NCBI GenBank assembly: GCA_963617965.1
Contig: CAVEQO010000002.1
Location: forward strand, 27,604 to 91,603
Source: UBA6382 sp963617965
GTDB lineage: Bacteria; Bacteroidota; Bacteroidia; Bacteroidales; Bacteroidaceae
Reading direction: 5' to 3'
DNA: 64,000 nucleotides
Positions 17,866-25,981 of the stretch are shown here, in pieces. The notes beneath the pieces are model-generated. The model was not told where the DNA came from, made no database searches, and worked only from the letters and a program-made list of their open reading frames with translations. A program made the translations under genes and the position numbers. How positions within the stretch are numbered: the stretch's first letter is position 1; every line of letters starts with the position of its first letter.

Positions 17866-18696
17866 ATGAAAAATTGTAAAGAATGTCATAGTATAAATAA
17901 TAGCGATGCAAAATATTGCAGGCATTGTGGTACGATATTTATACAAAGAAACATATTGGAACTATATCCCAAGCTGAAGCTTGTTCCAACAAATTTTTAT
18001 GATTGGAGGAAACCTAAAGTTGGTATGTTCCTAAAAATTATCTTGTTTATACCAATTGTTTTCGGCATATTTGCTATATGTTTTAGCACATGGTCTTTAT
18101 TTTATTACAACCAACATGAGCATGAAGATAATGAACGCTATGAAACACGTATTAAAGATCCTTTAGAAGGTATTATACCATGGTGTTATAGTTATGGTTA
18201 TGGATACGCATATAAATCTGATGATGGATTATGGTACAAAGATTATGATTATGACTATGATTCTAAAACAACAGTATATAAATATCAAATTGACGATCCA
18301 AGCATATACACTATTGCAATTGCAAAAGAACAGTATATTAATAGTATAATATTTGGGAACGTTGGGAGTCTTATTGTTATATTTTTTCTTTTCTTGATAA
18401 GAAATTATGTAATTTGTGGTTATCCAAAACGTCCAAAAAAATTAATGCAATTAAGTTTTTATGCAGACTATGTTCAAAAGTATTCTTATTGGGGAATTTT
18501 CAGAAAAAGAAAAACTCCAAAGTTTGTCCTTTTTGTGAAAAATAATATGTTTGGAATATTAGATGTTGCGCATTATAAGGTATATCTTACCGCCCGATAT
18601 GATTATCTTGAATGGCGAGAAAAGAAAAAATATTTGAATGCGACTTTGAATGACCGTAATTTCATAATAGACATACATGGAAACGAACTCAAATAA
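17866..18696 (+). CDS. Zinc-ribbon protein with two membrane spans
   Basis: ATG at 17866, five bases after the GTPase stop. The N-terminus MKNCKECHSINNSDAKYCRHCG is a CxxC-CxxC zinc ribbon, which would lie in the cytoplasm. Two hydrophobic helices follow (about residues 51-80 and 155-180) enclosing a Tyr/Asp-rich loop outside the membrane with GYGYAYKSDDGLWYKDYDY. The C-terminal part (about 190-276) is again cytoplasmic and basic. No known family recognised. The last 20 bases overlap the Hsp70-FHA gene, indicating translational coupling. Similar ribbons head the genes at 22321 and 24103. Confidence 0.75.
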   Translation: MKNCKECHSINNSDAKYCRHCGTIFIQRNILELYPKLKLVPTNFYDWRKPKVGMFLKIILFIPIVFGIFAICFSTWSLFYYNQHEHEDNERYETRIKDPLEGIIPWCYSYGYGYAYKSDDGLWYKDYDYDYDSKTTVYKYQIDDPSIYTIAIAKEQYINSIIFGNVGSLIVIFFLFLIRNYVICGYPKRPKKLMQLSFYADYVQKYSYWGIFRKRKTPKFVLFVKNNMFGILDVAHYKVYLTARYDYLEWREKKKYLNATLNDRNFIIDIHGNELK

Positions 18697-20119
18697 AGAT
18701 ACATGGGTATGCATTGATTTTGGAACTTGCAATACTGCTGCAGCTATAGACATAGATGGCAAGCCACATGTTGTAAGTTATACCAATTCACAATATTTTC
18801 CTACGGTAGCATGTGTTATGCCAACAGGAAAAATTAAAGTTTGCCACGAAGCAGAGGATTTTAAGAACAGTATGCCAGAAGGCTTCTTTCAGGAATTCAA
18901 ATTGCAAATTGCCGATTTTTTGGATTACAACGGAATACAATATGTTGATATTGTTGCAGGGATATTGTCCTTTGTCAAAACTTGTGCAGAAACAGAAAAT
19001 AACAATATTCCAATAAATGCCGTTTTATTAACTATACCTGTATTGTACGGAAGTGAAGATTCAAGAATAGATGTTATGCAGAAAGCCGCCTTTAAAGCAG
19101 GATTTGAAAAAGTAGAATTTCTTTCTGAATCAAAAGCTGCATGTTTGCATTACTCTCAAATAATGGGAAAAAAGAATATTGGTCGCTCTTTGATATACGA
19201 TTTGGGAGGCAGTACTTTTGATACTTCGATAATAGGCATCGATGACAAAGGAAATCAAGAGATTTTGGGCTGTGACAGTGGTATTAGATGCGGAGGCTCT
19301 TTTTTCGATAGTGCTATATATAACTATATTTGTCAGATTTTTAATGAAAAAGAAAAGCCACTTGACAAATTGAAAAAAATCGAAGATTATGCGGTATGTA
19401 AAAGAATTAAAGAAATTCTGTCTGTAAGGGAAACTACATCACAAGTGTTTTCTAATGGAGAATGTATAGAAGTGGACAGGCTAGAGTTTGAGAAACTTAT
19501 AAAGAAACAGATACTTCTAACGTTTGAAGCTTGTGATTCTGTCGTACATTCCGCAAACGTAAATTGGGGAGACGTAAATCAAATCCTACTTGTGGGTGGA
19601 TCAACTGCCATTCCTTGCATATCTGAGATGCTTAAAAAGCATCTGGTTTCACATAACGCACCAAATGTAAAAGTAATAAGAAACACTAATGGGCTAAAAG
19701 GGGAATATAACTATAGATTTGCAACATGCCTTGGTGGAATCTCAACAAAAATACAGCCACCCAAGCCTCCGAAAGAACCTATAGGACAATTAAACGTAAA
19801 TGGTAAGACTTTACAACTCAAAGAAGGTGTTAATACATTTGGTAGAGACAGCAACATGGACTTTACTTTTGATGATGCCTATATGAGCAGAAAACATTTT
19901 TCGATAACCGTAACAAGAGATACAAACTCACACTGTAATTACACCTTGACAACATGCAGCGAAAAAAGGCCGACGATTATCAACAATCTTGATGTCTTGG
20001 ATTTGAGTTCTTTTCCCTTAACAAAGAAAAGTATCATGCTACAAGATAACTGGTTTATTGCAGCCGGTAAAACCAAATTTATTTTTAAACGAGCAAAAAT
20101 GAACAACAATGAAAATTAA
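18677..20119 (+). CDS. Hsp70-type ATPase fused to a C-terminal FHA domain
   Basis: Residues about 10-350 form an Hsp70/actin-type nucleotide-binding domain: CIDFGTCNTAAAI (phosphate 1), LIYDLGGSTFDTSIIG (phosphate 2) and ILLVGGSTAIPCISEML (adenosine). The usual peptide-binding domain and lid are missing. Instead residues about 375-475 form an FHA domain with GRDSNMDF and SRKHFSI, the Gly-Arg and Ser-x-x-His residues that read phosphothreonine. The protein should thus be an ATP-dependent switch recruited to a phosphorylated partner, most likely a product of the kinase encoded by the next, overlapping gene. 480 residues; no signal peptide. Confidence 0.88.
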   Translation: METNSNKDTWVCIDFGTCNTAAAIDIDGKPHVVSYTNSQYFPTVACVMPTGKIKVCHEAEDFKNSMPEGFFQEFKLQIADFLDYNGIQYVDIVAGILSFVKTCAETENNNIPINAVLLTIPVLYGSEDSRIDVMQKAAFKAGFEKVEFLSESKAACLHYSQIMGKKNIGRSLIYDLGGSTFDTSIIGIDDKGNQEILGCDSGIRCGGSFFDSAIYNYICQIFNEKEKPLDKLKKIEDYAVCKRIKEILSVRETTSQVFSNGECIEVDRLEFEKLIKKQILLTFEACDSVVHSANVNWGDVNQILLVGGSTAIPCISEMLKKHLVSHNAPNVKVIRNTNGLKGEYNYRFATCLGGISTKIQPPKPPKEPIGQLNVNGKTLQLKEGVNTFGRDSNMDFTFDDAYMSRKHFSITVTRDTNSHCNYTLTTCSEKRPTIINNLDVLDLSSFPLTKKSIMLQDNWFIAAGKTKFIFKRAKMNNNEN

Positions 20120-21116
20120 AGGATATACATTAATTGAACCTCCTTTTAAAGGAGGAATGGCATTAGTCTATAAGGGGGTTAATGATAATGGGTTTGAAAG
20201 AGCTTTCAAGTTTGTAAGACCCGACAAAGCTGAGAATTCTCCTCGCCTTTGTCAGCAATTTATTAAAGAAATAAAATTGCAGACCCAACTGAACCATCCC
20301 AATATAATACGTATACTTGATGCTTTCTCGCATACAGATACCACAGGTAAAGCTTTTACCGTATTGGAAATGGAATGGCTCAAAGGATTAGACCTGGAAC
20401 GATACGTTCAGCAAAAAGCAAAAAACGGTCTTGCTGATGACATCGTAAAAAAAATATTGCTTCAGGTGCTTGACGGTTTGGAATATGCGCATAAGCATAA
20501 CATTCTTCATCTAGACATCAAACCAAGTAATTTATTTAGAACATTTGACGGCTATGTTAAGATTATAGACTTTGGCATAGCACGTGTAGTTGGCGATAAT
20601 GCAAAAATTATAGAGGGTGCACAAAAGTTGACGCTTGTTACAGAAACAGGTGAGTCAACATTCAAGGGAACAATGGCATTCGCCTCGCCAGAGCAGCAAG
20701 TGGGAGGTAAACTGGGATTTTATTCCGACATCTACTCTTTGGGGAAAACTTTGCATTTCCTTTGTACAGGAAACACTGATCCTTCTGTAGAAATAAAGTC
20801 CCCACTTTTTTCTTCAATAGTTGACAGATGTACTATAGATAATCCTAAGAAACGTTTTCAGTCATGTGCTGAACTACGAAATGCTTTACTGAACTTTTCA
20901 AAACCACAACAAAAGAAATGTATTCATTGTGGTCGAACAATATCTTCTGATGCTGAATTTTGCTCATTCTGCGGTAGCAGCCAATCTAAGCCAAAGCCAT
21001 CTGAACCAAAGAAATGGAAATGCACAAACTGTGGTAAAATTGCGATAGACCCTGTTGTGGACAATTTGACTAAGTATTGTATCTACTGCGGTTCACAGAA
21101 TATAGTAAAATATTGA
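20109..21116 (+). CDS. Ser/Thr protein kinase with C-terminal zinc ribbons
   Basis: A eukaryotic-type kinase of 335 residues: Gly-rich loop FKGGMALVYKG, AFKFV with the ATP-binding Lys, EIKLQTQLNHPNI, catalytic HLDIKPSN (about 134), DFGIARV (about 154) and the activation segment ending GTMAFASPEQ. The C-terminus holds two zinc ribbons, CIHCG-CSFCG (about 270-290) and CTNCG-CIYCG (about 304-330), instead of a membrane anchor. It overlaps the Hsp70-FHA gene by 11 bases and the phosphatase gene follows after 14. The ribbons may pair with the ribbon-bearing membrane proteins of the same operon (inference). Confidence 0.9.
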   Translation: MKIKGYTLIEPPFKGGMALVYKGVNDNGFERAFKFVRPDKAENSPRLCQQFIKEIKLQTQLNHPNIIRILDAFSHTDTTGKAFTVLEMEWLKGLDLERYVQQKAKNGLADDIVKKILLQVLDGLEYAHKHNILHLDIKPSNLFRTFDGYVKIIDFGIARVVGDNAKIIEGAQKLTLVTETGESTFKGTMAFASPEQQVGGKLGFYSDIYSLGKTLHFLCTGNTDPSVEIKSPLFSSIVDRCTIDNPKKRFQSCAELRNALLNFSKPQQKKCIHCGRTISSDAEFCSFCGSSQSKPKPSEPKKWKCTNCGKIAIDPVVDNLTKYCIYCGSQNIVKY

Positions 21117-21130
21117 AAAGAGTTTAGCTT

Positions 21131-22324
21131 ATGATAAGTATATCTGAAATTAATGGCATTTCAAAAAAAGGTGTCAGAGAAAACAATGAGGACTACATAA
21201 AGTTTTATGTAGATAACAATCAGTCCAATCTCTCAAGAGTAATTGTTTTGTGCGATGGAATGGGAGGACATGCACATGGAGAGATTGCCAGCAAAATTGT
21301 AGCGGAAAGTGTGTTCTCTACATTAAGCAATAAAGAAGCGGATTTCTCTGAGGATGATTTACAGTTTGCCTTGGACAATGCGTTAATAGCCTTAAATAAG
21401 GCTAATGTATATGATGATTGTAAGAAGATGGGAACAACATTAGTTGTTGCTGTTATCAACAAAAACAATGTGTTAGTAGGGCATGTCGGAGATAGTCGTT
21501 GTTACTTGTTTAATGACGACGGACTAAAGTTGTTCCGCACAAACGACCACTCAAAAGTCGCAGAGGCTGTAAAGGCAGAGATTTTAACAGAAGAAGAAGC
21601 GATAAACAGTGAATATAAAAACATTCTTACACGTTGCGTGATTGCTGGCAAAACTGATGTTAAGATTGAGATAGATAAACTCAATATAAGAGATAAGGAC
21701 AGATTATTACTTTGCTCTGATGGCGTTATTGATGCCATTCGTGATGAAGAATTATCAGAAATTCTTGTAAACCGCAACATAAATGATGCATTGGCTTTAA
21801 TTGATTCCAAATGTCAAATGAAATCTCATGATAACTATTCCGTTATTATCGCAGACTTAAAAAATGATGGTTTTGATGAACAACCTGATTTAGCTTTTTC
21901 TGACGAAATTGCAATACCAACCAAAGAGAATGAAATTTCATGTGAATTGAGTGAAGAAGATTATAAACAGAAAATTAATGAGTTATATAAAGAATTGAAT
22001 TATTTGAATGAAACTCATAAAAGAACTGTTAGAAATCACAGTATCTCTTGGTGTTTAGTCGGGCTTGTTTTTGCGTTTCTAATTTGTGGTGCATTTTCTT
22101 ATTTTGTTTTAGAACGTGTATATAAAGTATCAGAGGGCGAAAGAAAAGTTTTTTACAAATATGAATCTTGCACATCTACAATGGTAAACAAGATGTGCAA
22201 GCAAAAAAGCAAGAATGATTCTGTTATTTTAAAACGAGAACTTAAAAGACAATACGAATCAATCCAAAAACTATATAATAAAGAAAAAGGGGAACTACAC
22301 ATCAAAGGCAATGAGAGAAAATGA
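21131..22324 (+). CDS. PP2C-family Ser/Thr phosphatase with membrane anchor
   Basis: Removes phosphates from Ser/Thr, counteracting the kinase encoded just upstream. All metal-binding motifs are present in the first 240 residues: GVRENNEDY, LCDGMGGHAHG, MGTTLVVAV, GHVGDSRCYL, LLLCSDGVIDA and DNYSVII. A linker and coiled coil lead to one membrane helix (about 306-328, WCLVGLVFAFLICGAFSYF) and a basic, presumably extracytoplasmic tail of about 65 residues. The stop overlaps the next ATG (ATGA). Anchoring the phosphatase but not the kinase suggests the signal is read at the membrane. Confidence 0.9.
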   Translation: MISISEINGISKKGVRENNEDYIKFYVDNNQSNLSRVIVLCDGMGGHAHGEIASKIVAESVFSTLSNKEADFSEDDLQFALDNALIALNKANVYDDCKKMGTTLVVAVINKNNVLVGHVGDSRCYLFNDDGLKLFRTNDHSKVAEAVKAEILTEEEAINSEYKNILTRCVIAGKTDVKIEIDKLNIRDKDRLLLCSDGVIDAIRDEELSEILVNRNINDALALIDSKCQMKSHDNYSVIIADLKNDGFDEQPDLAFSDEIAIPTKENEISCELSEEDYKQKINELYKELNYLNETHKRTVRNHSISWCLVGLVFAFLICGAFSYFVLERVYKVSEGERKVFYKYESCTSTMVNKMCKQKSKNDSVILKRELKRQYESIQKLYNKEKGELHIKGNERK

Positions 22325-23007
22325 AGAACTGTAAACAGTGCAATACAATAAATATTGATGAGGCAAAATTTTGTAGAAAATGCGGAAAGAAATTAGGGAA
22401 AAAGAATGTCTTTTACTTCATCGTAATTTTAATTGCAATAACAATTGTGTCTGTTTGCTTTTTTACATATAAAACGAGTAATATGGTAGTAGAACCTCCC
22501 ATGCAAGACTCTAACTATGTTGCTGAAGATACTAGCACATTAGACACTACGACGAACAGAACAGAACAGATTCTTACAATGACATAAGGGAGGAATGGGA
22601 TGTCGATTTGGGAAAAATTACTACGAATTATCGTAATGAAAGTCAAAATGTAGGTGGAGCATCAATTGTTATTTGGGTAGATGTTATAAATAAAAAAAAG
22701 AATGACGAATTCTGCATTTTACAATGTAATAGTCGAATTCTTTGATGAAGATGGCACAACCCCAATATATGATAGTGAAGGAAATAAATTTAAAATACAT
22801 AAGAAAATCAAGTTGAAAGATGATGTAACTATACCGGCATGTTTTTATCTCAATGACGATAAAGTACGTTTTCTAATGAACAATACATCTGATTTGCTTG
22901 CAAAATACGATGTATTGTTATATGATGAAGCAGAAAAACTGATAAGTAGTGATTCAAGTTATAAATTAAATCTACGTCAATTTACATCAGGTCCAGACGA
23001 TTACTAA
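22321..23007 (+). pseudogene. Zinc-ribbon membrane protein, split by two frameshifts
   Basis: It starts with MKNCKQCNTINIDEAKFCRK, a CxxC-CxxC ribbon, then one membrane helix (about residues 30-50). Frame 1 stops at 22587. The protein continues in frame 3 (DSYNDIREEWDVDL, GASIVIWVDVINKKK) and returns to frame 1 for VIVEFFDEDGTTPIYDSEG to the stop at 23007. The first shift lies at three tandem GAACA units (22554-22568), the second at a run of eight A (22692-22699). One extra GAACA plus one extra A would total six bases and explain both. The C-terminal part resembles the last domain of the BACON protein at 24103. Either a decayed or a slippage-variable gene. Confidence 0.75.
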
Positions 23008-23026
23008 ATATTAAAATTGAATAATT

Positions 23027-24100
23027 ATGGCAGAAACAAATTTAATAAACAGTGTAGGTGATTTTACCAATCCCTATCAGCAAACATATCCTGACACTTG
23101 TGCAATCAAGTCTCAACAGTTGATAATGAATGATTTTGGCATTCCTGTCACAGAAGACCAATGCGTACAATATTCGATAGAAAACGGTTGGTATACAGGT
23201 GACGGAACTGGTACTCAATGCCAAGATGTCGGTAAACTGCTTGCCGATTCTGGTATTCCTTGTACTCAACGAGAAAATGCCAACGTATATGATTTAGCCA
23301 ATGAACTTGCACAGGGACACAAAATCATAGTTGGAGTTGACAGTGGAGAACTTTGGGACGGAAATATTTTGGATTGGTTAAAGGATATATTTGTTGGAAA
23401 CACTCCAGACCATGCACTTATTGTTGCAGGAATTGATATGTCAGACCCAAACAATCCTATGGTAATGGTGACAGACCCTGGTACAGGAGAATGTGCAAAG
23501 CCTTATCCATTAGATCAGTTTATGGACGCTTGGTCTGATTCTAACTGTTATATGGTTTCTACTGATGTAGCAGCACCACAACAAACTGAGCAAATGGTAG
23601 CAAACGGATTGACTGAAGGTCATCTTCCAGAAGTTGCAAATGTTGATTATGATACTTTTACGCAATTTCAAGATTATAGTCACCAAATAGACTACTCAAC
23701 ACAAGGAGGGCAATTGTATGATATATTCCAAAGTTATCCAAACATGCCTTCATCTTACTCCTTCAATGATACTTTAGCACATTTCGACATGCCTCCTTTT
23801 AATCCTAATTTAATAATGCCAACAACAAATTATATTGATCCTTATAATTTTGACTATAGTGGTTTAAACAATCAAGGATGGTTGACTGATTTGAACTTAT
23901 ATCAAGATCCTGTTGTTGATACAGACTCTGGTTATAACAAACAGTTAACCTTAGATAAAATGCAGGACAATTTGGATTTTGCCAAAGAGCATGCTCAGCA
24001 ATGTATGGATGATGGCATGTATATTTCTGCAACAATGTGGCAAAATGAAGCTCACGAAATACAAAACGATATGAACGATGTAATAAATAATGATATTTAA
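23027..24100 (+). CDS. C39-like (papain-fold) peptidase, putative
   Basis: Residues 1-180 fit the C39-like papain-fold peptidases: YPDTCAIKSQQL with putative nucleophile C25, DVGKLLADSGIPC, NELAQGHKIIVGVD, then PDHALIVAGID with the candidate His (about 129), and VTDPGTGE with the candidate Asp. In bacteriocin exporters C39 domains cut double-glycine leaders; here no exporter is present and there is no signal peptide, so it should act in the cytoplasm. Residues 190-357 are rich in Asn, Asp, Tyr and Gln with no recognisable domain. A truncated relative is fused to a KOW domain at 14050. Substrate unknown. Confidence 0.75.
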   Translation: MAETNLINSVGDFTNPYQQTYPDTCAIKSQQLIMNDFGIPVTEDQCVQYSIENGWYTGDGTGTQCQDVGKLLADSGIPCTQRENANVYDLANELAQGHKIIVGVDSGELWDGNILDWLKDIFVGNTPDHALIVAGIDMSDPNNPMVMVTDPGTGECAKPYPLDQFMDAWSDSNCYMVSTDVAAPQQTEQMVANGLTEGHLPEVANVDYDTFTQFQDYSHQIDYSTQGGQLYDIFQSYPNMPSSYSFNDTLAHFDMPPFNPNLIMPTTNYIDPYNFDYSGLNNQGWLTDLNLYQDPVVDTDSGYNKQLTLDKMQDNLDFAKEHAQQCMDDGMYISATMWQNEAHEIQNDMNDVINNDI

Positions 24101-24102
24101 AT

Positions 24103-25050
24103 ATGAAGATTTTTAAGTGTCCCGGATGTTCAACCCCTAATAATTCAGATGCGAAATTTTGTAGACATTGCGGTTATGCCTTTTCCGATAATAAGGAAGA
24201 AGAAAAATCGAATACTGGATGTATCTGGGGAATTGCCTTATTGGTGATTATCGGCATAATCGGCATAATATGTTATATTGTAATAGAAAATAGTTACTCT
24301 TCCTATCATTATTCCCCAACACCTGCTGCGGATGATCGTGATTCGTCGGCAACGGCAGTGGCTGATCCTGATACTACTATTGAAGATACAACATATCTTA
24401 ACGTTACAACATATCTTAACGTATCTGACGACAACATTGACATTGATGCTTCTGGAGGCAGCAAAGAAATATCAATTGAAACAGATGGCGATTGGGAGAT
24501 AAGTACAAATACTGCAAATTGGGGACATTTATATTTATCGAAATATAATAACAGCGTTACTTTGACTATAGATGAGAATACGTCGTCTTCAGCTCGAAGT
24601 GATTATTTTGAGATTACAGCAGGTTCTTATACTAAGCGAATAAATATCAATCAAGAAGGAAATACAGAACCAATAGCAGAAATCAAATCGATATGGATGG
24701 ACCACAGTATATATGTAAACAATGTAAAGGGAATGAAAATCCATGTTAAATTTAACGTGAATAACATGGAAGGGGAAAAAATATACGGTTATGCGTACTT
24801 TTATTATGGAGATAATGAAACACCATTACGCGATACGTATGGCAACAATCTAAAATTTTATAGCTATGGAACTTCAAATTATGAGCGTAGCACATTCAAT
24901 GATTTTACCATTTTCGTCCCATATGATGGTTTAAACATGCAACCAGGAACAGGAAGTGCCGAGTTGTCTTTTGATATCGCAATTTATGATAGCTCAGGCA
25001 ACAAACTTGCAAGACAAGATAATAATAGTTTTACTCTCTGCAGATACTAA
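24103..25050 (+). CDS. Zinc-ribbon membrane protein with extracytoplasmic BACON domain
   Basis: Order of parts in 315 residues: zinc ribbon (FKCPGCSTPNNSDAKFCRHCG, shown in part), one membrane helix (about 42-63, IWGIALLVIIGIIGIICYIV), a Ser/Thr/Asp linker, a BACON beta-sandwich (about 98-178) with SGGSKEISIETDGDWEI and ITAGSYTKRININQEG, and a last domain with KFNVNNMEGEKIYGYAYFYY that resembles the end of the broken gene at 22321. BACON domains usually occur on surface glycan enzymes; here the domain is held outside the inner membrane by a protein whose cytoplasmic end is a zinc ribbon. A perfect-but-one 18-base tandem duplication (24388-24423) repeats TYLNV before the BACON domain. Confidence 0.8.
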   Translation: MKIFKCPGCSTPNNSDAKFCRHCGYAFSDNKEEEKSNTGCIWGIALLVIIGIIGIICYIVIENSYSSYHYSPTPAADDRDSSATAVADPDTTIEDTTYLNVTTYLNVSDDNIDIDASGGSKEISIETDGDWEISTNTANWGHLYLSKYNNSVTLTIDENTSSSARSDYFEITAGSYTKRININQEGNTEPIAEIKSIWMDHSIYVNNVKGMKIHVKFNVNNMEGEKIYGYAYFYYGDNETPLRDTYGNNLKFYSYGTSNYERSTFNDFTIFVPYDGLNMQPGTGSAELSFDIAIYDSSGNKLARQDNNSFTLCRY

Positions 25051-25116
25051 CAACTGTTTTTTGCTTACGGATTGGTTACATTAAGTTTTGGACATTCATA
25101 AACAAATAAATCATTT

Positions 25117-25143
25117 AAAAGTTGTGCCCGACACAAATTAGGG
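25117..25143 (+). repeat. Shared 27-base leader element, copy A
   Basis: Contains GTTGTGCCCGACACAAATTA then GGG, ending 9 bases before ATG at 25153. TTGTG and CACAA pair around CCCGA. Nearly identical copies precede the starts at 25982, 34047 and 34571, with a degenerate one before 35108. Confidence 0.75.
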
Positions 25144-25152
25144 TTGAAGTGT

Positions 25153-25923
25153 ATGAGACAGTTTCTTTTAGCAACATTTTTATTATTGGCATCCTTTGTC
25201 TTTAATTCTTGTGATTCATCTAAGAAAGAATTGCAAACTAATATTGAAGCCGTTAATAAAGAATGCCCTATGGATTTAGGTATGTTTGGCGAAATTTCAA
25301 GTATAGAGTTTGATGAAGATGCTGATGAAGTCATTATGACAATGACAATTAGTAAAGATATGCCTCTCAAAATTTCTGCTTTAAACAAGCTCAAGAATAC
25401 TCTTAAAAGAGCGGTGTTGAGCAATTGGGCAAAACCTGATTCAGGTGATGAACTAATGAAAGAAATTGCTAAAGCGGATTCTAAGATTACATTAGTAATG
25501 CAGACTGAAGACACAAATGAGAATGTAAAAATAAAAGTAACCAAGGATGAGGTAAAGGATTTGGCTGAAGGAAAAATCGATCCCATTTCTCCTCGTGATT
25601 TGTTGGAAATCTATGTAACTTCTACGAATGCACAATGCCCAATGCAAATAGACGAGTTTACAATTCTTTCAACAGTAGCCCTTGAAGGAAGTTATTTCGT
25701 TTATAACTATAGCATAGACGAAAACTCCGTTTCAATTGATGCCATCGAAGAAAATAAAGCAGCAATAAAAGCAAATTTGAAACAAGCATTATCTGCTCCC
25801 GACCCAATGATGAGACAAATGATAAGTGTTTGCAAAGAAGCCAATACAGGAATTTCATACAGATATATAGGAGATACTTCTGGTAATGCTTGTATTATAA
25901 AGTTCAATTCTTCAGAGCTTTAA
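25153..25923 (+). CDS. Hypothetical lipoprotein
   Basis: From ATG at 25153 it starts MRQFLLATFLLLASFVFNSC, a lipoprotein signal with the lipobox cysteine, so the 256-residue protein should sit in the envelope. The mature part has two similar halves: each begins near a Cys-Pro-Met (NKECPMDLGMF and NAQCPMQIDEF), followed by strands and a helical segment with a run ending LKRAVLS or LKQALSA. This points to an internal duplication. No family recognised. Preceded by the shared leader element, unlike the genes upstream of it, so it likely belongs to the group of small exported proteins rather than to the kinase operon. Confidence 0.7.
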   Translation: MRQFLLATFLLLASFVFNSCDSSKKELQTNIEAVNKECPMDLGMFGEISSIEFDEDADEVIMTMTISKDMPLKISALNKLKNTLKRAVLSNWAKPDSGDELMKEIAKADSKITLVMQTEDTNENVKIKVTKDEVKDLAEGKIDPISPRDLLEIYVTSTNAQCPMQIDEFTILSTVALEGSYFVYNYSIDENSVSIDAIEENKAAIKANLKQALSAPDPMMRQMISVCKEANTGISYRYIGDTSGNACIIKFNSSEL

Positions 25924-25946
25924 ATGACAAAAAAAATGTAAAAATA

Positions 25947-25973
25947 AAAGTTGCACCCGACACAAATAAAGGG
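25947..25973 (+). repeat. Shared 27-base leader element, copy B
   Basis: AAGTTGCACCCGACACAAAT then AAAGGG, ending 8 bases before ATG at 25982. Two substitutions in the left arm weaken the small dyad. Confidence 0.7.
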
Positions 25974-25981
25974 ACATAAAA

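Noticed and set aside
22554..22568. CRISPR or other long arrays
   Set aside because: Only short tandem units occur (three GAACA); no spaced direct repeats were seen anywhere in the window, and no cas genes accompany the TPR-CHAT protein.
23027..24100. C39-like protein as a bacteriocin leader peptidase
   Set aside because: No ABC exporter domain or gene, and no double-glycine precursor peptide nearby.
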